Assembly: GCA_009193035.1 (NCBI GenBank)
Contig: SWDT01000249.1
Span: 1 to 45,862, forward strand
DNA from: Halicephalobus mephisto
Lineage: Eukaryota; Nematoda; Chromadorea; Rhabditida; Panagrolaimidae
Reading direction: 5' to 3'
Length of the DNA stretch: 45,862 nt
The number at the start of each line of letters is the position of its first letter. Within the stretch, counting starts at the first letter, position 1. The position numbers and the translations under genes are program-made. Under the pieces are notes generated by a model. It searched no databases and had not been told where the DNA came from. It worked only from the letters and a program-made list of their open reading frames with translations. Of this stretch, positions 12,901 through 21,493 are shown piece after piece.

Positions 12901-15900
12901 AAATGGCGACAAATATTTGCGAGTCGATGACTATTTTGTTCATCGACGAGAGCGAAGCGAGGTGCAAAGAAAGACACGACCACTCAGGATGGAATTAATC
13001 ACGCTAAACCAAACCCATTTTCGATATAATTTAGGCGAGCTGGCCGCATTTCATTTCATAATCAATCAAGTTTCCGTGAATTTTCCGAAAGTAGAATTCT
13101 CCAAAGGTTTCTGGAATCTTGTGAATTTTGGAAATTTTTGAAGTTTTAGAATCTTGTGAATTTCAGAAACTTGTCAAATTTCAGAAACTTGAGGTTTTAG
13201 AATTTTGTGAATTTTGGAAATTTTTGAATTTTTAGAATCTTGTGAATTTCAGAAACTTGTCAAATTTCGGAAACTTCGAGTTTTAGAATTTTGTTAATTT
13301 TGGAAATTTCTGAATTTTTAGAATCTTGTGAAATTTTGGAAACTTGAAGTTTTAGAAGTTTGGAGATTTTTGAATTTTCAGAATCTTGTGAATTTCAGAA
13401 ACTTGTCAAATTTCAGAACTTTTTTAATTTTCAGAATTTTGTGAAATTTTACAATTATCCAGGATCCTATGGAAGATTCTAAATTTTCAAAAATACCAAA
13501 TTATTTAGATTTTCAAAAGTTTCTAAAAGTTTTTAGTCTTGTAAAACTTGTGAGGTTTCAGAATCTCATGGAAATTTTTGGAATTTTACAGTAATCCAGG
13601 ATCTGGTGGAAAATTATAAATTTTCCAAAACCTTAAATTTTTTAGATTTTCACAAAATTTTCAAAAATCTTCCAGAATCTTATAAAATTTAAAAATTCTC
13701 CAGAATCCTACATAAAATTTCACAATAAACATCTTCAACTTTGTGTTTTAGAAATTCCAAACATTCGTGTCGAGACAATTCCCCATTAACTTTGATTTTT
13801 GTATTTAAAAATTTAAAATATTTTTATTTAAAAATTTTTAGAATTTTTTTATTAAAAATTTTATTTTTTTATTTAAAAATTTTTTTATTTTTTATTTTCA
13901 GCTGAAACGCTCAGATTCCCCGATGGATGTGGCTTCAACGTCAATGGACAACCGGAAGAGGAAACTGGAAGAAGATCAGAATCCTCTGGCCGCCTTCAAG
14001 AATTTGATGAACATGAGTCAACTTTTGGGACAGTTTGGTGACAACGCCGAAAACAGTCCCGAACAGATTAGTCAAGCTCTAGCGACGATGAGTAAGTATA
14101 TTTGGATTACTGTAATTACAGTAATTGAGAAAATTTTTAGATCCATCAGATTTGCAAAATTTTCTTTCTGGTCGAATACCGCAATCCTCGGCTTCAAGTC
14201 TGGCTTCTTCGGCGAGGGCCTCGCCTTCAGATGAGCCGGTCACGGAAGTCCCGAAGACGGGCAAATCCCTCAGAAGGGCTTTGGAGTCCTTCGGTCTGGA
14301 TTTGGTCGAACAATTTTTCGACAAAATCCACTCAGTCAAGAACCAGATCGACCGTATTCCTGAGAACTTGATTCCGGAAATTTCCAAAGTTGATTGTCCA
14401 AATTGCAATTCTGTGTTTCCTAGTCTTTGGATTCTGAAGGACCATGCCCAAGAAGTTCATTCTAGTTCGACTCCGTTGGAATCTGTCCAGCAATTTTCTG
14501 AAAAATTAAAATCAGCTTTATCCGAACTCGAAGAAGAATCAGAACCTTCGGAAAAACAAATTAAAATTGATGAATCTTTAAAAATTCAAAATGGTCAAAA
14601 ATCTCAAATTAATTCGAAAAAACAAAATGGAACTTCTTCGCCGTCGGATTTAAGTCTTTCAAATCCCCTGATGTCGATGATGACGAGCGGATTTCCGATG
14701 ATGATGAATCCGTTCCTGTCCATGATGAATCCCGAGGTGTTATCCGGGGGAAACTTCATCAACGGACTCCAGAACGGGGCCCAGACGGATCTCGCGGCTG
14801 CCTTGGGAAGTCAAAGAAGAGCAAGAACGAAAATCACGGATGATCAACTGAAGATTCTGAAGCAATATTTCGACATAAACAACTCTCCTACAGAACACCA
14901 AGTGAAAGAAATGAGTCTCAAGACGGGTCTGGCGGAAAAAGTTATAAAACATTGGTTCAGAAATACGCTTTTTAAGGAACGCCAGAGGGACAAAGACAGC
15001 CCTTACAACTTCAACGTTCCTCCTCAGCTCTCCATCGACTTGGATACTTATGAAAAAACCGGAGAAGCTAAAATTAAACAAGTTAAAAATGAAGATCAAG
15101 ATGAATTTTCTAACCAATCTACGCCTTCTGCCGCGACCCCTGTCCCTTCCAACGACTCCAAAATTGGATTCAGACAAAGCCCCCCTGTCCCTAAGACATC
15201 AGATTCGAAAGATCCTCCATCAACCGCAAATCTTATGAATGCAGCTTCTGAATTCATGGCTAATCTCAACAAAGCCGTAAATAACAACTTTGTAAATCCC
15301 TTTGCTCTGTTTTCTCAAGCTGCTTTGAACGACAAAAATAATCCTCTTCAATCTATGCTTAATCCTGTTAATCGTCAAACAGAATCCCCGGCTTCTCAAC
15401 AACCTTCCGGAAGACGAGCAAACAGAACCAGATTCACGGATGTACAACTAAGAACACTTCAGCAATTTTTCGACAAACAAGCGTATCCGAAAGATGACGA
15501 TTTAGAAATGCTTTCGAAAAAATTAAATTTATCACCTAGAGTCATCGTTGTTTGGTTTCAGAATGCCAGACAAAAAGCAAGAAAAATTTACGAAAATACC
15601 CCAAATTTGGACAATAATGAAAGATTTATTCGAACTCCAGGACAGAATTTTCAATGTAAAAGATGTAATCTTGTTTTTCCAAGATATTACGAATTGATTC
15701 AACATCAACAAAAAGTCTGCTATGCTAACGACAATGATGCACAAAATAACGACAATAAAAATGTCGAAGAATCACTCAGTGATGAAGACAAACCGACCAC
15801 GAGTTACGAACCTGGGGGCACTGCTACAGTAACCCCTGGAGCTCCTTTGACGTTTTCTGAAGACAAAGGTCCTATGGAAACTCTGGCCCAGTTGATAAAC

Positions 15901-17690
15901 GGATCTGGAATAAGTCTCCAAGAAGGATCAGAACAGAATCTGAATGCTTCTGACGAGCTGATGAGACTTCTGACCGGGAAAACGACTTCTGAAACGATTT
16001 CTAAACTTCTGAAATCTCAAGAAGAAACAAAATCGGGAAAATCGTTTCAAAAAAGATGTCCGTTCTGTGGAGTTTTCTTCAACAACAAGCAGAAAATCCA
16101 GGAACATTTGTCTTCGAAACACCCGGAACAGGCCTTGATCGGACATGTCGACGTGGATCTGCTTCCGGATGCGGAGGAGATTCCTGGAGAACAAGCTCTG
16201 GATTTATCCAATGCTTCTCAATCTCCGAATTCTCAACAATCAGATTTCGAAGATCGTCAAAGAAGAGATTCTAGTGCAAATTTTCTCGATGGAGATTTTG
16301 ATTTTTCTTCTGTCATGAGTGTATCACCTAATCTTCCATCCATGTTAGCTGGATCGCTTTTCGGAGTTAATGGACAACAAAGATCCCCTTCGGCAACTTC
16401 TGGAGGCAATCAGTCATCGAATAAACGATATAGAACACATCTGACTCCGATGCAAGTTTACGTCATGAAGGCCCTCTTCAACGACTACAAGACGCCCTCG
16501 ATGGCGGAGTGCGACATGCTGGGGAACGAGATAGGGCTGAACAAGCGGGTCGTCCAGGTTTGGTTCCAGAACGCCCGGGCCAAGGAGCGGAAGTGCAGGA
16601 GCGTGACTGGGGACGAGGACTTGCCTAAGACCTCTTCTGAATCCTGTTCTCTCTGTGGAGTGGAATTCAACAACGGAAGAACCAAGACCACTATGCAGGA
16701 CCATATCTTCACGAAAAGACACATTTCTTTGTTATCTGAAAAATTCAACTCCAGAAGTGGCTGTAGTCAACCTATTGAAGGATCTTCGTCTCCTCCTATG
16801 ACGGATTCCATCATCGATCGTCCGAGAGCAAAGGCAGTCAGAGACACTGGAATCAGAAAAAACACCTCGAGACCTGAATCCGCCATCCCCCAGTTCCCCT
16901 TCAACCTCATGTACCCCCCCAATCTGGCCCCCTTCATGTGCGACCCCACCATCATCGGCACCCCCGTCCCCGCCCTCCAGATTCCGGCCGCTGTCATGAC
17001 TCAGATTACTTCAGACATCCAATCCGGAAAAGATTCCACAAAATTCACTCAAGACGGATTAGAATTATCTGATTTAAAATCGAAAATCAGTGATGATGAC
17101 TTCAAATGCGCCACTACAGTAACCACAGAAGTCGGATACGCCTGTCCCGGATGTTCCAACACATTCCAACAACTATCGTCCTTGGAAACTCATCAGAAAC
17201 TCATTTGTTCTACTGTAGACGGAAAAGTCTTCAAACTCCTCCAGAACCATTACGAGTGTATCCCTTGCAATCTGAAAACAGGGACTCAGGTTAGTTCTAA
17301 TTCCCCAATAAAATAAATCCAAAAAAATAAAAAAAAATAAAATAAATCCAAAAAAGTAATTTTTGTAAAAAGTAAAATACATTCAAAAAAATAAATTTTC
17401 TTCAAAAAATAAAATTTTAGAAAATCTTTTTTAAATAAAATCAACTTAATTTTTTTTAGTAAAATTGGATTTTTTAAAAATGAAATTAACGACTTTCGGA
17501 AATAAAATTTTTGAATGAAATTTAATTTTTGATGGAATTAACTTTAAAAATCAATTTTTATCAAGTTCATTTTTAAATGAAATTTTTTTAGGAAGAATTC
17601 AAGAAACACACAGAATCCCAGAATCATCAGACAACACGAAACCAGCACATTTGTCCTAAATTGGAGCCCCTCGTGACTTCAGCCATCTGA
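984..17690 (+). CDS. zfh-2: ZFH-2 / ZFHX3-ZFHX4 type zinc-finger homeodomain transcription factor (5'-partial)
   Basis: Nuclear DNA-binding regulator of the ATBF1/ZFHX family. Exons read: 984-1115, 2216-2417, 2527-3136, 13902-14091, 14141-17289 and 17592-17690 (stop TGA 17688-17690). Every junction has GT..AG and matching phase, giving 1459 residues; the 5' end lies upstream. Fingers: two in exons 1-2 (the first, CEQC..HLKDH, is split by an intron), four in the 2527 exon, then VDCPNC, FQCKRC (C2HC), KRCPFC, SCSLC, YACPGC and YECIPC; the last is completed only after the final splice (..HTESQNH). Homeodomains lie at about 14815-14994, 15412-15591 and 16423-16602. The first has the family signature FDINNSP..KHWFRNTLFKERQ, the others WFQNAR. 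An ALDLS sequence at 16195-16209 resembles a CtBP-binding motif. Three homeodomains match C. elegans ZFH-2. The identification is firm; the 5' exon set and the use of the 13902 exon are inferred from phase. Confidence 0.96.
1430..1990. repeat. Degenerate tandem repeat in a zfh-2 intron
   Basis: The phrases AAATTACAGAAGCCTTCAGA and AGAATCTGAYGGAAAGTTTT recur at roughly 120-180 bp spacing inside the 1116-2215 intron. Open frames here only reflect the repeat. The stretch 2030-2210 is a TTTTTTATTTTTTTAAAT-type simple repeat next to the acceptor. Confidence 0.6.
3290..3600. repeat. 41/52 bp tandem repeat
   Basis: CCATGGATTCTGGA-type cores occur at 3326, 3367, 3419, 3471 and (as CCTTGG) 3512. The spacing alternates 41 and 52 bp; the 52 bp units carry an extra CTGAGACTTTT. 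The minus-strand frame reading MEKFRNL.. is a repeat artefact. Confidence 0.85.
4150..4670. repeat. About 128 bp tandem repeat, four copies
   Basis: AGTCCCAACTGGAAAATTTC recurs at 4250, 4373 and 4505, and as AGTCTCAATTGG at 4633. A diverged inverted plus direct copy of the same family sits at about 11180-11360 (TTTTCCAGTTAGGACC and GACTGGAAAATTTTTAAAAT). Confidence 0.85.
4800..5290. repeat. AT-rich tandem repeat (TTTTTTAAAC/TTAGTYGAATTT)
   Basis: A short unit containing TTTAAACTTAGTTGAAATTT repeats about ten times with heavy divergence. Nothing coding is seen. Confidence 0.7.
5505..5750. repeat. Direct repeat pair
   Basis: Two copies, about 5508-5590 and 5672-5748, share TTGARACAACTTCTGCTCTA followed by CAGTA, a conserved CTAGAAC/CTGGAAC stretch and CGCGGGATTTTTGAATTT. 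The spacing is about 163 bp and the copies differ at several bases. Probably a dispersed repeat family. Confidence 0.75.
6345..6417 (-). pseudogene. tRNA-Tyr(GTA)-like pseudogene or tRNA-derived SINE head
   Basis: On the minus strand 73 bases show a tRNA layout. There is a perfect four-pair D stem (GTGC/GCGC), an A box TAGTGCAGTAGTCAGCG, an anticodon loop CTGTAAA that would read GTA, a B box GGTTCGGTTCC and a mostly paired acceptor (GTTTCGG/CGGAAAC, six of seven). Two T-stem mispairs and an enlarged anticodon loop argue against a working tRNA. The B box and T loop are still intact. Confidence 0.6.
6475..6550 (-). pseudogene. Second tRNA-like copy, more decayed
   Basis: It shares CGGTAGTGCAGTAGTCAG and the CTGTAAAATAT anticodon region with its neighbour about 60 bp away, and has a degraded B box (GGATTCAGTTCC). 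Two related tRNA-like units in the same orientation suggest a dispersed tRNA-derived family or a local duplication. Confidence 0.5.
6820..7130. repeat. AT-rich tandem repeat
   Basis: TTTTTAAACAATTTTTAATT and TTTTTTTTTAAATTCTAATT phrases repeat about every 60 bp, roughly four times. Confidence 0.7.
7448..7690. repeat. 60 bp tandem repeat, four copies
   Basis: ATATAAAATTTTAAATTTTC followed by TTATGTAATTTAATAAATTT recurs exactly every 60 bp, near 7459, 7519, 7579 and 7639. Confidence 0.95.
7945..8260. repeat. 128 bp tandem repeat, about 2.4 copies
   Basis: GATTCTAAAAATCAGATATT occurs at 7956 and 8084, and a shortened form at 8212. Each is followed by GGATTTCATAATAAAATTT. Confidence 0.9.
8490..8980. 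repeat. 82 bp (2 x 41) tandem repeat
   Basis: GATTCTGAATTGAAGATTCT alternates with AAAATCGAAATACAAG and AAAATCGAAATTTAGG. TTTAGGATTCTG recurs at 8619, 8701 and 8783, a higher-order period of 82 bp. The array continues with more divergence to about 8980. Confidence 0.95.
9430..9935. repeat. About 80 bp tandem repeat carrying TTACAGTACT
   Basis: AAATTACAGTACT occurs about seven times between 9434 and 9915, mostly about 70-85 bp apart. It is followed by AAAAAGATTGATTAAGAAAT or by an AAAATCGAATTT variant. Confidence 0.85.
10478..10552 (+). pseudogene. tRNA-like sequence (Gly-CCC/Glu-like), decayed
   Basis: Contains an A-box-like TGGTGTAGTGGTTGG, a CCTCCCGCG anticodon-region match to glycine CCC tRNAs and a B-box-like GAGTTCGAAAATT. 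The acceptor and T stems do not pair well, so it is a relic or a tRNA-derived repeat within the zfh-2 intron. Confidence 0.45.
11393..11790. repeat. 12 bp minisatellite, about 33 units
   Basis: The unit is approximately AATTCCCTCTAG / AATCYCCTCTRG. Because 12 is a multiple of three and the unit has no stop codon, long frames are open on both strands. Their peptides repeat four residues (ESPLEFPS.. on plus, GILEEILE.. on minus). No splice or start context supports coding. Confidence 0.95.
12540..12730. repeat. About 29/58 bp tandem repeat
   Basis: AAAAACTAATTTTTGGAAYA alternates with TTTTATAAAAAAATTAATTT across six or seven units. Confidence 0.85.
13095..13480. repeat. Degenerate tandem repeat next to a zfh-2 exon
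   Basis: TTTTAGAATCTTGTGAATTT, CAGAAACTTGTCAAATTTC and similar phrases recur every 50-60 bp. It is related to the degenerate AT-rich sequence continuing to 13740. Confidence 0.75.
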
Positions 17691-18883
17691 ATCCAAACTT
17701 CGTCGATCTCCGGTTGCCTCGAATTCTCTTTCAACTAGGTCCAACTCGATGTGAACCCCCCTCCCGATTATCCAGTGATCTTGAAAGTAATCAGCTCTGG
17801 TGTCGCTTTCGAATAATGCTTTAAGCCTAATCTTATGCCAAAAATAGCTTTCCAGCAATAATAGTCTTGAGCAATCTTATTGATTGAGCAATAATTTGAA
17901 TAAGGCCTTTGGAACTTATTGCCAATAAACTTAATTGAGTCAATTCGGAAGCATTTTAAAATTCATATGTAAATTTCCTCCGATCGACAGGATTATAGAC
18001 TTGGAGAAGGGTTTCGGCTCGTCTAACGGCCTGCATAATGTTCAGTACTGTCCGGCGTCTCCGAAATTCAAAAACGACCTTGGAGTCCTCTTTGTTTCAG
18101 CTATTTCAGGAAATATAATCGTCAGGAGTTGTCAATACAGTAGGAATCAGATTTCCAATCCTTTGCCAACAGAAAATCTTCCTTGTTACAAAGCTGCAGA
18201 TCCAGAAAAAGTTTAATCCATTCAGCAACTTGCAAAATTCCAGACATCTGACGCTGCAGAAACTCCATCAACGGTTCTGAATCTGTCCTCTTTTGCTTCA
18301 AATATTGTAGAAAATAAATAAACAGCAGTCAAGATTCATCAGCGCAGGAGCAATCTTCATTCTTATAAAATCGCAAATCTGGAAACAAAAATCAAAATGC
18401 AAACGTTATCACAAGATATTTTCCTTATTTCCACATTACAACTATTAGTAGAATAACACAAAAATATTAAAAATTATATATAAAGCAAAAAAATTCGGCA
18501 AACTCATCCCTAAAATTCAAAGGAATTCAAAAATGTCAGAACAAAAACGAACAACATAGTTACCGTAATCTTTTCGTTATAGGACTCGTTATTAACCGTT
18601 TTGCCAATTTTCAAAATTCCTCAGAAGCGGTTTTCTTTGGTGTCGACAGAACGTGGACAGTTAAACAATTTCAAAATTGGCAATCCCTGATTTCTGGCGA
18701 AACGTTCCGCGCGTTCTTTCACTTGCGAAATTCACTTTCGTTTTTTCCGTTTCGTCCAGATTTGTTAAATTCCTTTGTAGCTTTTCTAATTTTTTTGTAA
18801 ATTTTTTAAATCACTTATTGTAGTAAGTTTATTGTTATTTACACATTTTTAAGTGTGTTTTATATAAAAATTCTTCTAGAAAA
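17691..18883. other. Intergenic stretch between zfh-2 and the helicase gene
   Basis: Probably holds the zfh-2 3' UTR (AATAAA-type signals at about 17923 and 18313) and the outron of the next gene. A 93-residue frame at 17935-18216 (IIDLEKGFGSSNGLHNVQYC.. to ..AADPEKV) has coding-like composition but only a TTG start. It could be an exon entered through the acceptor CGACAG near 17990, or UTR. It matches nothing I recognise, so it is not called as a gene. Confidence 0.5.
18601..18684. repeat. Short inverted repeat upstream of the helicase gene
   Basis: TTGCCAATTTT (18601-18611) is matched by AAAATTGGCAA (about 18674-18684) on the opposite strand, 60 bp away. It lies about 200 bp before the start codon. 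It could form a hairpin or be paired factor sites. Confidence 0.5.
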
Positions 18884-18886
18884 ATG
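18871..18886 (+). promoter_or_regulatory. Likely spliced-leader trans-splice acceptor and start codon of the SMARCAL1 homologue
   Basis: TTCTTCTAG ends at 18879, four bases before the ATG at 18884. A 3' splice site this close to the start codon, with no in-frame upstream exon, is the usual arrangement of SL trans-spliced nematode mRNAs. It also fixes the start used. Confidence 0.7.
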
Positions 18887-21426
18887 ACTTTGACTGCGGA
18901 ACAAAGAGCTCGGATCGAAGCGAACAAAGCCAAAGCGATGGAAATCCGACGACAGAAGGAGATAAGTGCTTCTGCAGCGGCTAATCCACCGAGACCTCGA
19001 GTTCAGATGATGCACCAGAATGTACAGAGATATCCTAGTGCTAATCCGCCCAGATTCAACTCGTTCAGACCCCAGACACGTGGATCCCCGTGGCGTCAGA
19101 GGAACCCCAACGGCTGGAACAGACCCGGAGCCCCCAGGTTCACGAATCCTCACTATCAGCCTAGAGGAAACAATTTTTTTAACAACGGTAACGCTAATGT
19201 TGCTTGGCAGAAAATCACCACGAATACTGTTTACTTGACCATCCACAACAAGGAGTACTTCAAGGTAATTTCCGCACAGTATCCATATATGGAAATCCAT
19301 TTTCCAGGTCGAGATGAAGCCGTTTTGTCGAGAAGTCAATAATATATGCCAAGCACATCCGCAAAGGGTGTTTTTGCAGAATTCCAAAAGCTGGACGTTC
19401 CCCTGGAGTTGCTACTCCGAAGTCAAGGACTCCATATCCGCGATTAAAAGCCCTCCTCTCAGAGTGGACGAACCTCCCGGTACCGTAATGGAGCTGTACA
19501 GACGAGAAAGACCAAAGGCAGACCCCGATCCTGAAGCTATGTATTTGATGAAAGAAGTGCTCTGGGACAGACTCTACGATTACCAGAAGGAAGGCATCCT
19601 CAAAGGAGTCGAACTTGGTGGCAGGCTCTTGATCGCCGATGAAATGGGTCTTGGTAAGACTGTCCAAGCCCTCGGATTAGCTTTCTACTACCGATCCGAA
19701 TGGCCATTGTTGATCGTCTGTCCAGCAAGTGTCAAAGGAGCTTGGGAAAAAGCTTGTGAAAAATTCCTGCCCGGATTATGTGACGTCGTCGTGTCCAAGC
19801 TTTACGGGGTCAATCAGAAGAGCAGCAGACAGGTCTTCATCATCAGTTACGATTCCCTGGCCGGAAAAGTCAAAACCTTGGTCGATCAGAAGTTCCATAT
19901 CGTGATTTTCGATGAAAGCCACATGATGAAGGACAACAATGCAAGAAGAACAAAGGCCGGAATCGAGTTGTCTGTGAGTGTTTTACTGTTTGAAATTTGG
20001 GTGATTTCTTTCTTCAGAAAAGTTGCTCTAGAGTTATTCTGTGTTCCGGAACCCCAGCTGTCAGAGGTCCAGTCGAGTTGTTCACTCAAATCAGGATGAT
20101 CAACCCTAAAATATTCCCGAATTACAACGATTACATTTATGCCTACTGTGACGCCAAAGATATCGGTGGACATTTGAACGTCAAAGGAGCTTCTCGATGT
20201 GATGAATTGCAGATGATTTTGAAAGAATTTGTGATGGTGAGAAGAACGAAGGAAGACGTTGAACATGCTCTTCCGCCAAAAACTAGACACATGATGATTT
20301 TGGATTCGCGGAAAGTGGATACCCAAATGCACGAACTTAAAGAAGCTCAGAAAAGATTTGAAGGGGGCAGACCGAAGGACTTTAAAGATAACCTGATGGA
20401 ATTCTATCGTGTAACTGCCATTGCCAAAGCTAGTGCTGTTACGAGCTATTTGGAGAATGAATACGTGACTAAAGATGGAGTCAAGGACAAGTTGATCATT
20501 TTTGGACATCATCAAGTTGTGTTGGATACAATAGGGAGAATGTTAGAGAACAAAGTTAGTTTTTAAGTATCTAAGTAATTATAGTTTTTAATTTTCAGGG
20601 AATTCGATACATTAGAATTGATGGTTCGACTCAAAATCGAGAAGATCTCGTTGAACAATTCCAAGAAAAAGAAAGTTGTAAAATTGCTTTGTTGAGTATG
20701 CTTGCTGCAGGTACTGGAATTACCCTTACGGCTGCTCATATTGTGATTTTCGCTGAACTTAATTGGAATCCGTCGAACTTGACTCAGGCTGAGGACAGAG
20801 CTCATAGAATTGGACAGACGGAACCTGTTCAAGTTTATTATTTAATTGCTCACAAAACAGCTGATGATTACATCTTGACGTCTTTGAGAAGGAAAATGCG
20901 GAATTTGGATGCTATATCACTGAATACGGGTACTTTTGAAGGTGCAACAACGTCGAAAGAAGAAACTAGTAACAAAATTACGAATTATTTCGAAAGTTTG
21001 ATTGAAGATGATAACAGGAAAGTGATTCACATTAATCCCAGAAGATCTCTCTTAGGAGCTGCAGCTGATGATCCGGATACTAGGAAAGCAATAATCACTA
21101 TTGATGAAACTTCGGGAGATGAAAAAGATGATTTTGATGATGATGTTGTGGTTGTTGAAGAAAAGAAAGAAAAAAATGAGTTTCTTGTTGATGAAGATGA
21201 TAAAAAAAAGAAAAATGAAAAGAAAGATGATTTTTTAATCGATGAATGGGATGATGAAGATGAGAAAAAAAATAAGAAAGATGATTTTTCAATTGATGAA
21301 TGGGATGATGAAGAGAAGAAAGATGACTTTTTGATCGATGAATGGGATGATGTGCCGCAAGCGAATTCGGGATTGAAAAGGCCCTTAGGTCAATCTAATG
21401 TTGTGCCTGCGAAAAAGGCGAGATAA
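18884..21426 (+). CDS. smrc-1: SMARCAL1/HARP-family annealing helicase
   Basis: SNF2-type ATPase that anneals RPA-coated single strands and remodels stalled replication forks. Exons: 18884-19264, 19308-19973, 20018-20554 and 20599-21426, all phase 0 with 43-44 bp introns; 803 residues. Residues 3-25 (LTAEQRARIEANKAKAMEIR..) match the SMARCAL1 RPA-binding motif. One HARP domain lies at about 113-175 (..YLTIHNKEYFKVEMK..SWTFPW..). The motor shows DEMGLGKT (238-245), DESH (329-332), SGTP (359-362) and QAEDRAHRIGQ (591-601). An acidic tail follows with repeats of KDDFLIDEWDDE. Residues 50-105 are Asn/Pro/Arg-rich linker. C. elegans SMRC-1 is the expected orthologue. Family assignment is firm; the symbol is by homology. 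Confidence 0.96.
21172..21354 (+). repeat. Coding repeat in the helicase C-terminus
   Basis: Encodes KNEFLVDEDDK, KDDFLIDEWDDE, KDDFSIDEWDDE and KDDFLIDEWDDV at residues about 720-780, separated by Lys/Glu/Asn linkers. The nucleotide copies (GATGAATGGGATGATG) are near-identical, which suggests recent repeat expansion inside an acidic tail. Confidence 0.9.
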
Positions 21427-21493
21427 ATTTGCAGAATAATGTTTTTTGAATTTTATTTTTGTAAATACCAGGTTTTAGAATGTCCCGTATGGA

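Larger units (their letters stand above)
3137..13901 (+). other. 10.8 kb intron of zfh-2 with complex-sequence islands
   Basis: This intron joins two phase-0 exons. It alternates tandem repeats with islands of higher complexity that contain no convincing exon: about 3825-4140, 4690-4800, 5300-5470, 5780-6330, 6590-6780, 7190-7430, 9050-9420, 9950-10330, 10610-10930, 11800-12060 and 12770-13080. The islands carry short homeodomain-type TAATTA cores and dyads but no repeat structure. Such islands in a developmental regulator are candidate enhancers; that role is inferred, not shown. Confidence 0.6.

Noticed and set aside
14079..17382. Many minus-strand and off-frame open frames across the long zfh-2 exon
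   Set aside because: They overlap a frame with three homeodomains and several fingers, and are shadows of its codon bias.
19886..20515. 209-residue minus frame
   Set aside because: Antisense of the SNF2 motor exons.
21098..21292. His/Leu/Phe-rich minus frame
   Set aside because: Antisense of the acidic GAT/GAA-rich tail of the helicase.
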